Assembly: GCA_002715005.1 (NCBI GenBank)
Contig: PAXN01000022.1
Location: 18,955 to 53,786, forward strand
DNA from: Rhodospirillaceae bacterium
GTDB taxonomy: Bacteria; Pseudomonadota; Alphaproteobacteria; UBA8366
DNA length: 34,832 nt
Direction of reading: 5' to 3'
Of the stretch, positions 1-9,592 are shown one piece after another (positions within the stretch are counted from its first letter, which is position 1; each line of letters opens with the position of its first letter). A program made the position numbers and the translations under genes. The notes under the pieces were generated by a model that saw nothing but the letters and a program-made list of their open reading frames with translations, searched no databases and was not told where the DNA came from.

Positions 1-131
1 TCGTCCAGTTGGTCGGACGTCTTATGCCAGAGCGGATAATCCGCGCTGGCGAGGTACAGTTTTATCTCAGGTACCAAAGGCGTTGGTTGGAGGGCGGTAT
101 TGGCGCGGATGAAGTCGGATTTATTTTGCAT
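1..131 (-). CDS. COG3897-type class I methyltransferase, N-terminal part (cut by window edge)
   Basis: An ATG at 131 on the minus strand opens a frame that runs off the window after about 43 codons. It begins MQNKSDFIRANTALQPTPLV and continues with PEIKLYLASADYPLWHK. This matches my memory of the N-terminus of the COG3897 family (predicted nicotinamide N-methylase-like proteins): an FIRANT opening, a PLVPEI segment and a PLW motif ahead of the SAM-binding domain. Some members of this family are bacterial counterparts of the ETF-beta lysine methyltransferase. The SAM-binding motifs lie outside the window, so the substrate cannot be judged. The start is 7 nt after the ubiA stop, so the two genes are probably co-transcribed, with this one second. 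Confidence 0.7.
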   Translation of the reverse strand, partial: MQNKSDFIRANTALQPTPLVPEIKLYLASADYPLWHKTSDQLD

Positions 132-138
132 CCGTTTT

Positions 139-1059
139 TTAGAACTGTCGGCCAATGAGGATGGCCGCGAGCAACCACATCCCAATCCGTGCATTGGACT
201 TGAAATGGTCGAGGCAGTCCTGTGGGTTGTCTAGATCCACCTGACGGACCTGGGTAAAAAGCAGCGTGGCAGGGAACAATAAGGCGACGAAATACACCAT
301 GCTAAGATGCGCTATTACACCGGCGACGGCAAAACAAAGCACGGTGCAGGTGTAAAAAACACCAATCCAAATTTTGCTCGTATCGCCGAACTTCAGCGCC
401 GTAGATTTAACGCCGACCATCGCGTCATCTTCTTTGTCCTGGTGTGCATAAATTGTGTCGTAGCCCAGCGTCCAGAAAAAGGCCCCGGCATAAAGAAAGA
501 GCACGGCCGGATCGAGAGCCTCAGTGATCGCAGCATACCCTACCATAACGCCCCAGTTGAAGGTGAGCCCCAGAAAGGCCTGCGGCCAATAGGTTATGCG
601 CTTCATTAGCGGGTACAGGGCAACCAGTACTAGGGATGAGACCGCAAGCAGTTTCGTGAAGTCGTTGAGCGCCAGCAAGACGAGCGCGGATAAAGTTAAA
701 AGCAGAACTAGGAAAAAGGCGGCGTGTCTCAGCCTCAATCGCCTGCTGGCCAGCGGCCGATTTGCGGTGCGCGCGACCTTGGCATCAATGTTACGGTCCA
801 GAATGTCGTTCCACGTGCAGCCTGCGCCACGCATGAGAAAGGAGCCTATTAAAAATAGTAGCGCTAATTTGGCTATTTCATGAGGTGACGCGCCGACAAT
901 CGATGTAAATGCAAGGCCTAAGCCCCACCAACATGGTATCGCCAGCAGCCAAACACCGATAGGACGGTCGATTCGGGCAAGCCTGCAATAAGGCTTTAGT
1001 GCCTCGGGTGCCTTGCGGTCAATCCAATCGCCTTGGGAAATGTCACTAGCATCGTTCAT
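139..1059 (-). CDS. ubiA: 4-hydroxybenzoate polyprenyltransferase UbiA
   Basis: This membrane enzyme transfers the polyprenyl tail to 4-hydroxybenzoate in ubiquinone synthesis. The product is 306 aa with about eight hydrophobic segments. The first Asp-rich motif is clear (N84, D85, D88, D92, followed by ARTANRPL), and the second lies in the YDTIYAHQDKEDD stretch; both bind the Mg-diphosphate of the prenyl donor. I chose the ATG at 1059 (MNDASD...). A TTG at 1131 in the same frame would add 24 basic residues that do not look like the family, although no strong ribosome binding site is visible for either. The gene is divergent from rsmE and lies directly upstream of the methyltransferase gene. 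Heme O synthase in this window belongs to the same superfamily, but the sequence signature here is UbiA. Confidence 0.95.
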   Translation of the reverse strand: MNDASDISQGDWIDRKAPEALKPYCRLARIDRPIGVWLLAIPCWWGLGLAFTSIVGASPHEIAKLALLFLIGSFLMRGAGCTWNDILDRNIDAKVARTANRPLASRRLRLRHAAFFLVLLLTLSALVLLALNDFTKLLAVSSLVLVALYPLMKRITYWPQAFLGLTFNWGVMVGYAAITEALDPAVLFLYAGAFFWTLGYDTIYAHQDKEDDAMVGVKSTALKFGDTSKIWIGVFYTCTVLCFAVAGVIAHLSMVYFVALLFPATLLFTQVRQVDLDNPQDCLDHFKSNARIGMWLLAAILIGRQF

Positions 1060-1518
1060 GTCGATTATACTGCGATGGTTCCGTTTCGATCTCAAGAATG
1101 CTCGCTCGCACTTTCTGAGAATTGATGGCAAATTGTGATGATGAAAATCTTTGGGTGATAATTGCTTTTCTTATTGGGTTAGCCCAGTTCGACATGGTGT
1201 GCGCAGCAAATTAAGAGAGAAGTTACCGCTTAACCGGCAATGGGAATGATTGTTTTAGCCAATGGGTAACCGCGGGATTTATAGAAACGCCTTAGGCAAT
1301 GCAAATTGAATCTTGATTGCTTGGCTGTTTAGCGGAGACTAATGTTTGACAGTCCAATGCTGGCGATGTGACTGGGGGTATGAAATCGGGCTAAATCTCT
1401 GAATAGATAGTCGAGTGTTTTAGGCTAAAACAGAGAGGGTGTGTTAGCGAAGGGGCTAGGAATTTGGCGTTCGGATTGGACGAACCTCTAAAACCCAACA
1501 AGATGAGTAAATAATGCC
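1060..1518. other. Divergent intergenic region ubiA/rsmE
   Basis: About 460 bp without a convincing gene. It should hold the promoters of ubiA (leftward) and rsmE-gshA (rightward). A TTGACA at 1346-1351 resembles a -35 box, but no good -10 box follows at 16-18 nt, so I do not call a promoter. A perfect short palindrome at 1416-1432 is listed separately. Confidence 0.5.
1416..1432. promoter_or_regulatory. 8-bp perfect inverted repeat, possible operator
   Basis: TGTTTTAG and CTAAAACA flank a single G. The stem is AT-rich and no T-run follows, so it does not look like an intrinsic terminator. It lies 87 nt before the rsmE start, in the divergent region shared with ubiA. A dimeric regulator site is possible, but I recognise no known consensus. 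Confidence 0.25.
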
Positions 1519-2289
1519 ATGGCAAAAGTGCAGCCACGTTTGTTTGTGGAAGATAGTTTGGGTGCAGGCCTGAATGTGAATTTGGGCAATTCGCATGCCC
1601 ATTATTTAAAGAATGTCTTGCGTTTGAAAGTTGCCGCTGAGGTTTCCTTGTTTAATGGTCGCGATGGAGAGTGGCATGGCAAACTTAATTCAATCAGAAG
1701 GTCTCGGGTGGTAGTTGATCTCGTGCAAATGGTTTATCCGCAGCCGGACGACGTCGGGCCGGCATTGATGTTCGCGCCTGTGAGGCGAGGGCCGATGGAA
1801 ATAATGGTGCAAAAAGCAACAGAACTGGGTGTAACGCATTTACAGCCGATGATCACCGAATTTACAGATGTTGTGCGCTTTAATGTGGATCGAATGCGCG
1901 CCACTGCAATTGAAGCGGCCGAGCAATGCGGAAGAATGAGCGTACCATTGATCGAAGAGCCGCAGCCGTTGAACGAGATTTTGGCGCAATGGCCAAACGG
2001 GCGCCGCCTTTTATTTGCCGCTGAATCCGGCTCTGTACGCCCGATTTCCGAGGTGCTTTGGGGATTTAAAGATCACTCTGCACCGGATCAGTGGACTATT
2101 GCAGTTGGCCCAGTCGGTGGTTTTAGTCCTGCAGAACATGGATTATTGCGCAATTTGCCATTTGTTGTTGCTGTTGGGCTGGGGCCTAGATTGCTAAAGG
2201 CGGAAACTGCCGCTCTAGCGGCGTTGAGTTGTTGGCAGTCTGTTTTGGGCGATTGGGAGAATCGCCCCATTGACAGAATCCATCAATAG
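1519..2289 (+). CDS. rsmE: 16S rRNA (uracil(1498)-N(3))-methyltransferase RsmE
   Basis: RsmE methylates N3 of U1498 in 16S rRNA. The 256 aa product has the family layout: an N-terminal PUA-like RNA-binding part (PRLFVED, then HYLKNVLRLK) and a C-terminal SPOUT domain with the MVQKATELGV segment and the knot-forming GLGPRLLKAETAAL segment. The normally invariant GPEGG motif reads GPVGG here (G197, P198, V199, G200, G201), replacing a conserved Glu. The rest of the knot looks intact, so I still call it a functional-looking gene. The ATG at 1519 gives the usual start just before the PRLF motif. gshA follows after 47 nt, an order I know from other alphaproteobacteria. Confidence 0.93.
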   Translation: MAKVQPRLFVEDSLGAGLNVNLGNSHAHYLKNVLRLKVAAEVSLFNGRDGEWHGKLNSIRRSRVVVDLVQMVYPQPDDVGPALMFAPVRRGPMEIMVQKATELGVTHLQPMITEFTDVVRFNVDRMRATAIEAAEQCGRMSVPLIEEPQPLNEILAQWPNGRRLLFAAESGSVRPISEVLWGFKDHSAPDQWTIAVGPVGGFSPAEHGLLRNLPFVVAVGLGPRLLKAETAALAALSCWQSVLGDWENRPIDRIHQ

Positions 2290-2336
2290 CTTAGGTACAA
2301 GTGCGGATTTTATCTGATTTGAAAGCTTCAATATAA

Positions 2337-3701
2337 ATGGTCGCAATCACGTCACCCGTTGAACCACTCACCGATAAAAGGACGCTTACCGATTATCTAT
2401 CCCAGGGCGTGAAGGCGCGTGATGCTTGGCGGATCGGCACAGAGCATGAAAAGTTTGCCTACCGGTTATCTGACTTTACGCCATTGGCCTACGATACTAA
2501 GCCTGGTATCCGGCAAATTTTGGAAGGTCTGAAACGCTTTGGCTGGGATTCGATTTTGGAAGGTAGCAATATTATTGCGCTCAAGAAAGCAGATGGCTCG
2601 TCAGTGACCTTGGAGCCTGGCGGTCAATTTGAGCTCTCCGGTGCACCAGTTAAAACTATTCACAATACCTGCGATGAGGTGCACTCCCATCTGGCAGAAG
2701 TGAAAGAAATTTGTCAGGAAATTGGCGCGGGGATGATTGGTATAGGTTTCATCCCACAATGGCAGCGCGATGACATCCAATGGATGCCAAAGGGCCGTTA
2801 TAAGATTATGCGGGAATACATGCCAAAAAAAGGGACACTCGGACACGATATGATGTTGCGCACCTCGACGGTACAGGTCAATCTAGATTTCGACTCCGAA
2901 TGGGATATGGTGCAGAAAATGCGAATTGCTGTTGCATTGCAGCCCGTTGCGACAGCATTATTCGCAAACTCGCCTTTTACAGAAGGCAAACCTAACGGTT
3001 TTTTGAGCTATCGAAGTCATACATGGACCGATACTGACCCAGATCGAAGTGGCATGTTGCCGTTTGTGTTTGATAACGATTTCGGTTTTGAGCGATGGGT
3101 AGATTATGTGTTGGACGTGCCCATGTATTTTGCTTATCGGGGTGGCAATTATCTCGATGTGTCAGGCCGTTCTTTCCGTGATTTTATGGGTGGCAAGTTA
3201 GAAGGCTTTGAAGGCCAATATCCTAGCCTGCGCGACTGGGAAGATCACATGACTACGCCGTTCCCAGAAGTTCGCCTCAAACATTTCATTGAAATGCGTG
3301 GCGCGGACGGTGGACCGTGGAGCCGACTTTGTGCGCTTCCCGCGCTTTGGGTGGGGCTTCTTTATGATAGTGTTGCGCAAGATGCAGCATGGGAACTAAT
3401 AAAGGATTGGACGGTTGACGAAATGCAGTCGCTTCGTGACAACGTGCCAAGGATGGCTCTAAAGACGCCTTTTCGGGGCGGGATCCTTCAGGATATTGCA
3501 AAGCAGACCGTTACTATTGCGTATGATGGGTTGAAGAGACGCGCGGTGCCCGGTGGGAAGAGCGTGGACGAGACACAATTTCTAGAGACACTCAGAGAAA
3601 TTGCAGACAGCGGAATTTCGCCAGCCGAACGCCTGCTTGAGAGTTTTGAGAAAGAATGGGGTGGCGATATTCGTAAGGTATATGAGGAAACCGCATATTG
3701 A
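2337..3701 (+). CDS. gshA: Glutamate-cysteine ligase, plant/alphaproteobacterial type
   Basis: The enzyme catalyses ATP-dependent joining of L-glutamate and L-cysteine, the first step of glutathione synthesis in the cytosol. The 454 aa length and sequence fit the GCS2-superfamily class shared by plants and alphaproteobacteria rather than the E. coli type. Recognisable parts are WRIGTEHEKFAY near residue 30, the LEPGGQFELSGAP block near residue 98, the MMLRTSTVQVNLDF segment, and RGADGGPWSRLCALPALWVG in the C-terminal half. The ATG at 2337 has only a weak purine-rich stretch upstream. It probably shares a transcript with rsmE and converges on the tldD-lipoprotein pair, whose last stop is 17 nt away. 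Confidence 0.95.
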   Translation: MVAITSPVEPLTDKRTLTDYLSQGVKARDAWRIGTEHEKFAYRLSDFTPLAYDTKPGIRQILEGLKRFGWDSILEGSNIIALKKADGSSVTLEPGGQFELSGAPVKTIHNTCDEVHSHLAEVKEICQEIGAGMIGIGFIPQWQRDDIQWMPKGRYKIMREYMPKKGTLGHDMMLRTSTVQVNLDFDSEWDMVQKMRIAVALQPVATALFANSPFTEGKPNGFLSYRSHTWTDTDPDRSGMLPFVFDNDFGFERWVDYVLDVPMYFAYRGGNYLDVSGRSFRDFMGGKLEGFEGQYPSLRDWEDHMTTPFPEVRLKHFIEMRGADGGPWSRLCALPALWVGLLYDSVAQDAAWELIKDWTVDEMQSLRDNVPRMALKTPFRGGILQDIAKQTVTIAYDGLKRRAVPGGKSVDETQFLETLREIADSGISPAERLLESFEKEWGGDIRKVYEETAY

Positions 3702-3718
3702 GGACGGTGTTTGCAGTG

Positions 3719-4159
3719 CTATTTCACTGTTACCTTAGCGCCTGATGTTTCTACGGTTCGCCTAATATGGACCGGCTCACCATTGTCGGCAGTACCCCAA
3801 TATTCGATGGTAATGTTATCTTTATTTAGGATAGTCGCGACTTTGTGATTAGGCTGCGTTAGGGTCTTACCAGCTTCAACGCGATATCGAACTGCAGATT
3901 CCACGCAATTTTTGCCGTTTTCAACACACACCTTGCCCCGAGTCAGGGTCACCCCGATACCACCGGATTCTATATAATTTCGATTTTGATAATAAGTGTT
4001 TCGGCCCTTCTCGACGGCAAAACGAAAGGACGAGAGGTCGAGTTTGAGCTCTGATCGAGTACTCAGGCTTTGTTGTCTGCTTGTTTCTTCGTCTTCACAG
4101 GCTGCCAACAGTAAAAATGCTACTGCGCAACAGCATCTTGTTGCTGAATTTGTTATCAT
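3719..4159 (-). CDS. Small predicted lipoprotein downstream of tldD
   Basis: I do not recognise the family. The 146 aa product starts MITNSATRCCCAVAF and has a lipobox LAAC ending at C21, followed by an acidic EDEE stretch. The Asp/Glu after the lipidated Cys leaves inner- or outer-membrane sorting open. The mature part is mostly beta-like and carries two Cys in the VCVENGKNCVES segment that could form a disulfide. The ATG at 4159 is separated from the tldD stop by one base, so translation is probably coupled. Longer starts inside tldD would add a non-signal extension and are rejected. Membrane-anchored export fits the signal; any role linked to TldD substrates is a guess. Confidence 0.75.
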   Translation of the reverse strand: MITNSATRCCCAVAFLLLAACEDEETSRQQSLSTRSELKLDLSSFRFAVEKGRNTYYQNRNYIESGGIGVTLTRGKVCVENGKNCVESAVRYRVEAGKTLTQPNHKVATILNKDNITIEYWGTADNGEPVHIRRTVETSGAKVTVK

Positions 4160-4160
4160 T

Positions 4161-5594
4161 TTAGGCCGCCGTTCCGCCAACTGTAAGGCCATCAAGCCGC
4201 ATGGTCGGCTGACCGACACCAACTGGGACGCTTTGACCATACTTACCGCACGTGCCCACGCCAGGGTCTAATTCCATATCATTTCCGATCATCGACACTT
4301 TCGTCAGCGCGTCCGGTCCATTACCGATTAGTGTCGCGCCTTTTACTGGGGCCCCTTTTTTCCCATTCTCTATTTGATAAGCCTCGGTGCAACTGAAAAC
4401 GAACTTTCCACTGGTGATATCCACTTGACCACCACCGAAATTGACTGCGTATAAACCATTGTCGACGGACGCGAGAATTTCCTCGGGGTCTTTGTCGCCG
4501 GCTAGCATGTATGTATTTGTCATCCTTGGCATTGGGGCGTGAGCGTAGGATTGCCGCCGACCATTTCCGGTAGCTGTCATGCCCATGAGCCGGGCATTCA
4601 TGCGATCTTGAATATACCCTGTCAAAATACCATCTTCGATAAGCGTTGTTGCTGCCGGTGCAGTTCCTTCGTCGTCGATAGTGATAGAACCGCGTCGGTC
4701 GGCAATCGTGCCGTCATCCACCACTGTGACGCCGGGGCTGGCCACCCTTTCTCCCATTAAATCTGCGAAAGCCGATGTTTTTTTGCGATTAAAATCACCC
4801 TCTAGCCCATGACCGATTGCTTCATGTAATAAGATGCCAGGCCAGCCGGGACCCAGTACTACGGTCATTTCACCGGCAGGGGCGGGTCTGGAGTCCAAAT
4901 TCACCAATGCTTGACGAAACGCTTCATCGGTTTGAGCTTTCCACGAACTTGGATCAAAAAAAGTTTGGTAACTGGAGCGCCCCCCTGTGCCATGGCTTCC
5001 GGTTTCCATGCGATCTCCATCCGCGACTACTATAGAGATGTTGACCCTGACCAAAGGACGAATATCCGCGCTGCGGGCACCATCGGGCCGAATGATCTGT
5101 ACAGCCTGCCACTCGCCAGCGATTGAAGCCATAACCTGTGAAACTCGCTTATCCAGGCTTCGGGCATAGGCGTCGATTCCCGTCAGTAAATTAATCTTAC
5201 CGTCGAAATCAAATTCGCTAAGCGGGTTCGCATCAGAGTAAAGGTTTTGGTTAGTGACTGCTGGTCCTTCGGCCCATTTGCCGCTTCTGCCCGCCGCTAC
5301 CGCTTGCACGGCGCTCGCGGACCGTTTGATTGCATCTTCCGAAATTTCGGAAGAATGAGCATATCCCGTTGCCTCGCCGGAAACTGCGCGCAGTCCAAAT
5401 CCTTGAACTGTGTCAAAGTTGGCACTTTTTACTTTACCGTCGTCGAACGCAATGCTTTCGGACTGACAATATTCGAGGAATAGCTCACCATCATCTGCGT
5501 TGTGCAAGGTCTCGCGGACCAGCGCTTCCGTGCGCTCCTGATCAAGGCCAACGCGATTGAAGAATAGGTCGTTTGTTGTGGAAAGATGATCCAT
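4161..5594 (-). CDS. tldD: Metallopeptidase TldD
   Basis: TldD belongs to the TldD/PmbA (peptidase U62) family. With TldE/PmbA it forms a zinc protease that trims modified peptides and acts on CcdA and microcin precursors in enterobacteria. The 477 aa product has the diagnostic HEAIGHGLE motif (H257, E258, H262) and the C-terminal CGKYGQSVPVGVGQPTMRLDGL block. I chose the ATG at 5594 because GGGGAG sits at ideal spacing upstream; a TTG at 5615 in frame lacks this. The gene is divergent from the oxidase operon, the standard alphaproteobacterial arrangement. No pmbA partner is visible in this window, so it must lie elsewhere if present. Confidence 0.95.
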   Translation of the reverse strand: MDHLSTTNDLFFNRVGLDQERTEALVRETLHNADDGELFLEYCQSESIAFDDGKVKSANFDTVQGFGLRAVSGEATGYAHSSEISEDAIKRSASAVQAVAAGRSGKWAEGPAVTNQNLYSDANPLSEFDFDGKINLLTGIDAYARSLDKRVSQVMASIAGEWQAVQIIRPDGARSADIRPLVRVNISIVVADGDRMETGSHGTGGRSSYQTFFDPSSWKAQTDEAFRQALVNLDSRPAPAGEMTVVLGPGWPGILLHEAIGHGLEGDFNRKKTSAFADLMGERVASPGVTVVDDGTIADRRGSITIDDEGTAPAATTLIEDGILTGYIQDRMNARLMGMTATGNGRRQSYAHAPMPRMTNTYMLAGDKDPEEILASVDNGLYAVNFGGGQVDITSGKFVFSCTEAYQIENGKKGAPVKGATLIGNGPDALTKVSMIGNDMELDPGVGTCGKYGQSVPVGVGQPTMRLDGLTVGGTAA

Positions 5595-5925
5595 AGGTGT
5601 CTCCCCGTTTTCCAAATTGCATGCCTCCCCCTCGCAAAAAAATAAGACGAAGACTTTGACTGATCATAGGGCCCTTTGAGCGAATAATTAAGTTGTTTTG
5701 AATAATTTTAACAAGTGTAGCTTTGAGTTTTTTACGGGTTTACCCAGACACTTCACTCTACCTAGAAATTTTGCGACATAGTGTCACGCGCGATAGGATG
5801 GCTTATCACCGAATGCTATATATTTAAGATCAGATTTGTTAGTGGCTGATCCCATTCTTCGGCTGCGGGAAACATCGGACGGCAGCTGATTTTATAGTTA
5901 AAATCTGCTGGGGGGAGAAAGAAAA
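5595..5925. other. Divergent control region tldD / cytochrome oxidase operon
   Basis: About 330 bp without a gene, AT-rich in the middle. It must contain the tldD promoter (leftward) and the oxidase operon promoter (rightward). A CTATAT at 5816-5821 resembles an alphaproteobacterial -10 box for the oxidase genes, but no matching -35 box sits 17-18 nt upstream. A small GACA-TAG-TGTC inverted repeat lies at about 5775-5785. A strong purine-rich ribosome binding site (GGGGGAG, 5911-5917) precedes the GTG start of ctaC. Confidence 0.45.
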
Positions 5926-6822
5926 GTGAAACGGATTTTAGCTGCAGTTGCAGCCTCAGGCACAGGGTTGATTGCATCTACCTTGCTGGCTGCCGACAGT
6001 CCTAAAGTAGGCCCACAGCCATGGCAGTTGGGGCTGCAGCCGTCAGCATCTCCGACAATGGATTTTATCGTGTCCTTTCATGATTGGCTTGTCATTGTAA
6101 TTACTGGGATTTCCCTATTTGTTTTGGCATTGCTGCTTTATGTGGCCTTTCGATTTAGGGAGTCAAAAAATCCAACGCCGTCTAAAACAACGCATCATTC
6201 TCTTCTGGAGGTGGCATGGACTGCGATTCCAATTATAATCTTGGTTGTCATCGCGGTCCCGTCCTTCAAGTTGCTCTACTTTGCAGACCGTGTCGAAAAA
6301 GCTGACATGACTCTAAAAATTATTGGCAATCAGTGGAACTGGACATATCAATATCCTGATCATGGAAATTTTGAGTTTACAGCTTCAATGCTTCAGGGAG
6401 ATGAGCTGAGAGAAGCAAAAAAGACGGAGGCCGCTAAGAATTCGGGTCGGCCAATACTGCGGCAGTTAAGCACAGATAATCCAGTAGTTTTGCCGGTTGG
6501 TAAGAAAATACGACTGATAATGACTGCGACTGATGTCTTGCACGCTTGGGGAGTTTCGCCGTTAGGCGTTAAATTGGACACTGTGCCAGGCCGTTTAAAC
6601 GAGACTTGGGTAGAAATTAAGAAACCAGGCGTTTACTACGGTTATTGCTCGGAGCTTTGCGGTGCCGGACATGCCTACATGCCCATTGAATTACATGCGG
6701 TCAGCCCATCGAAGTTTAAGGAATGGGCGGCCGCAAAGAAAAAATCAGCTGGGCTTGATCTACCGTCAAAGCCTGTTGCTGCGACACCAAACTCATTAGA
6801 ACTCGCGCGTTCAGCGCAATAA
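5926..6822 (+). CDS. ctaC: Cytochrome c oxidase subunit II
   Basis: Subunit II accepts electrons from cytochrome c through a binuclear CuA centre on the periplasmic side. The 298 aa product has an N-terminal signal sequence (about residues 1-22), two membrane helices (about 45-75 and 92-115) and a cupredoxin domain. The full CuA ligand set is present: H206, C241, E243, C245, H249 and M252, and the NQWNW aromatic stretch used for electron entry is intact. It starts with GTG at 5926, supported by GGGGGAG 8 nt upstream. There is no C-terminal heme c domain, so this is the caa3-less, aa3-type form. ctaD follows after 24 nt. Also named coxB. Confidence 0.97.
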   Translation: MKRILAAVAASGTGLIASTLLAADSPKVGPQPWQLGLQPSASPTMDFIVSFHDWLVIVITGISLFVLALLLYVAFRFRESKNPTPSKTTHHSLLEVAWTAIPIIILVVIAVPSFKLLYFADRVEKADMTLKIIGNQWNWTYQYPDHGNFEFTASMLQGDELREAKKTEAAKNSGRPILRQLSTDNPVVLPVGKKIRLIMTATDVLHAWGVSPLGVKLDTVPGRLNETWVEIKKPGVYYGYCSELCGAGHAYMPIELHAVSPSKFKEWAAAKKKSAGLDLPSKPVAATPNSLELARSAQ

Positions 6823-8466
<1,644 letters not shown>

Positions 8467-8487
8467 CGGCGGGGTCTGGGGGCATCC

Positions 8488-9405
8488 GTGGCTGACACTG
8501 CCTACCGTATAAATTCGACGGGTAGCGCCGAAATAATTGGCGCCGAACCTGCGGATTTTATTCAACTTTTGAAGCCGCGCGTTATGTCGCTTGTCGTGTT
8601 TTCTGGTCTTGCTGGGCTGTTAGTGGCGCCAGGCACGCTACATCCAATACTGGCGGTTGTCGCCGTACTTTGCATTGCTGTAGGTGCAGGTGCGTCCGGT
8701 GCTATTAATATGTGGTATGATCGTGATATTGATGCGGTGATGGAACGGACCCAAACGCGTCCTATCCCGATGGGCCGCATGATTCCGGGCGACGCTTTAG
8801 GATTCGGGGTTGTCCTGGCAATTGGCTCGGTCACTGTGATGGGTCTAGCCGTAAATATTGTGGCCGCGTCCCTTCTAGCGCTGGCAATACTCTTTTATGT
8901 TTTCGTTTACACTGTTTGGCTCAAGAGGCGGACACCGCAGAATATTGTGATTGGTGGCGCGTCCGGCGCGTTCCCACCTATGATTGGTTGGGCTGCAGTA
9001 ACTGGCAGTGTGGGTGTTGAATCGTTTGTCTTGTTTGCGATGATTTTCTTTTGGACGCCACCGCATTTCTGGGCGCTGAGCCTGCTGGCCCATTCGGAAT
9101 ATGAAAAAGCAGGCGTGCCGATGTTGCCAGTAGTCGCCGGTCAACGCGAAACCAAACGTCAAATGTTATTATACACCCTTTTGCTGCTACCTCTTGCGTT
9201 GGCACCTACATTCATGGGGATTGCTGGATGGTTGTATGGGGGCGTAGCCGCTGTTATGGGGGTGCTGTTTTGTATGGCGGCTCTGGCCGTCTGGTATGGC
9301 GAAGGCGATCGCGCACCTAAACGCATGTTCGGCTTTTCGATATTCTATTTGTTTGTTTTGTTTGCGCTGATGATTGCTGACCGTACTGTCAACGGTGGCG
9401 TTTGA
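8488..9405 (+). CDS. ctaB: Protoheme IX farnesyltransferase (heme O synthase)
   Basis: The enzyme farnesylates heme b to heme O, the precursor of heme A for the oxidase encoded just upstream. The 305 aa product is a multi-helix UbiA-superfamily membrane protein. Its prenyl-diphosphate motif is seen at N74, D78, D80 and D82, followed by ERTQTRPIP; the FWTPPHFWALSL block with conserved His is typical of CyoE/CtaB. The start is GTG at 8488 behind a G-rich stretch, 21 nt after ctaD. No ctaA (heme A synthase) gene is visible in this window, so that step must be encoded elsewhere. Also named cyoE or cox10. Confidence 0.96.
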   Translation: MADTAYRINSTGSAEIIGAEPADFIQLLKPRVMSLVVFSGLAGLLVAPGTLHPILAVVAVLCIAVGAGASGAINMWYDRDIDAVMERTQTRPIPMGRMIPGDALGFGVVLAIGSVTVMGLAVNIVAASLLALAILFYVFVYTVWLKRRTPQNIVIGGASGAFPPMIGWAAVTGSVGVESFVLFAMIFFWTPPHFWALSLLAHSEYEKAGVPMLPVVAGQRETKRQMLLYTLLLLPLALAPTFMGIAGWLYGGVAAVMGVLFCMAALAVWYGEGDRAPKRMFGFSIFYLFVLFALMIADRTVNGGV

Positions 9406-9427
9406 GGCATGGCTACTGGATTTAACG

Positions 9428-9589
9428 ATGACTGAAGAGCCCGATAACGTAAAAGGTGAGACCGGTTTGAATAGCCCTGCTGAAATAAAGCGCCGCCAGC
9501 GATCAAAGAATTTGGCACTTGCGGTTGTATTGGTAGGGCTTGCGATTCTGTTCTATCTGGTAGCCATCGTACGTATTGGCGGGATGTAA
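9428..9589 (+). CDS. Small single-helix protein of the cox cluster (CoxF/CtaF-like)
   Basis: A 53 aa protein with a hydrophilic N-terminus, a basic KRRQRSKN patch (about residues 19-26) and one membrane helix (about 28-46), ending VAIVRIGGM. Small proteins of this shape, with RRxRN before the helix and a closing (I/V)VR(I/L)GG motif, sit between ctaB and ctaG in many alphaproteobacteria and are labelled CoxF or CtaF-like. I take the ATG at 9428; an upstream in-frame start at 9374 would overlap the end of ctaB. The stop is 3 nt before ctaG, so translation is likely coupled. A role in oxidase assembly is inferred from position only. Confidence 0.8.
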   Translation: MTEEPDNVKGETGLNSPAEIKRRQRSKNLALAVVLVGLAILFYLVAIVRIGGM

Positions 9590-9592
9590 CGG

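Noticed and set aside
307-883. Two plus-strand open frames of 95-100 codons opposite ubiA
   Set aside because: They lie entirely antisense to a well-conserved membrane enzyme, resemble no family and have no ribosome binding sites; they are shadows of the real gene.
1346-1384. TTGACA with a downstream TATGAA as a rsmE promoter
   Set aside because: The spacing is about 27 nt, far from the 16-18 nt needed, and no better -10 box is present.
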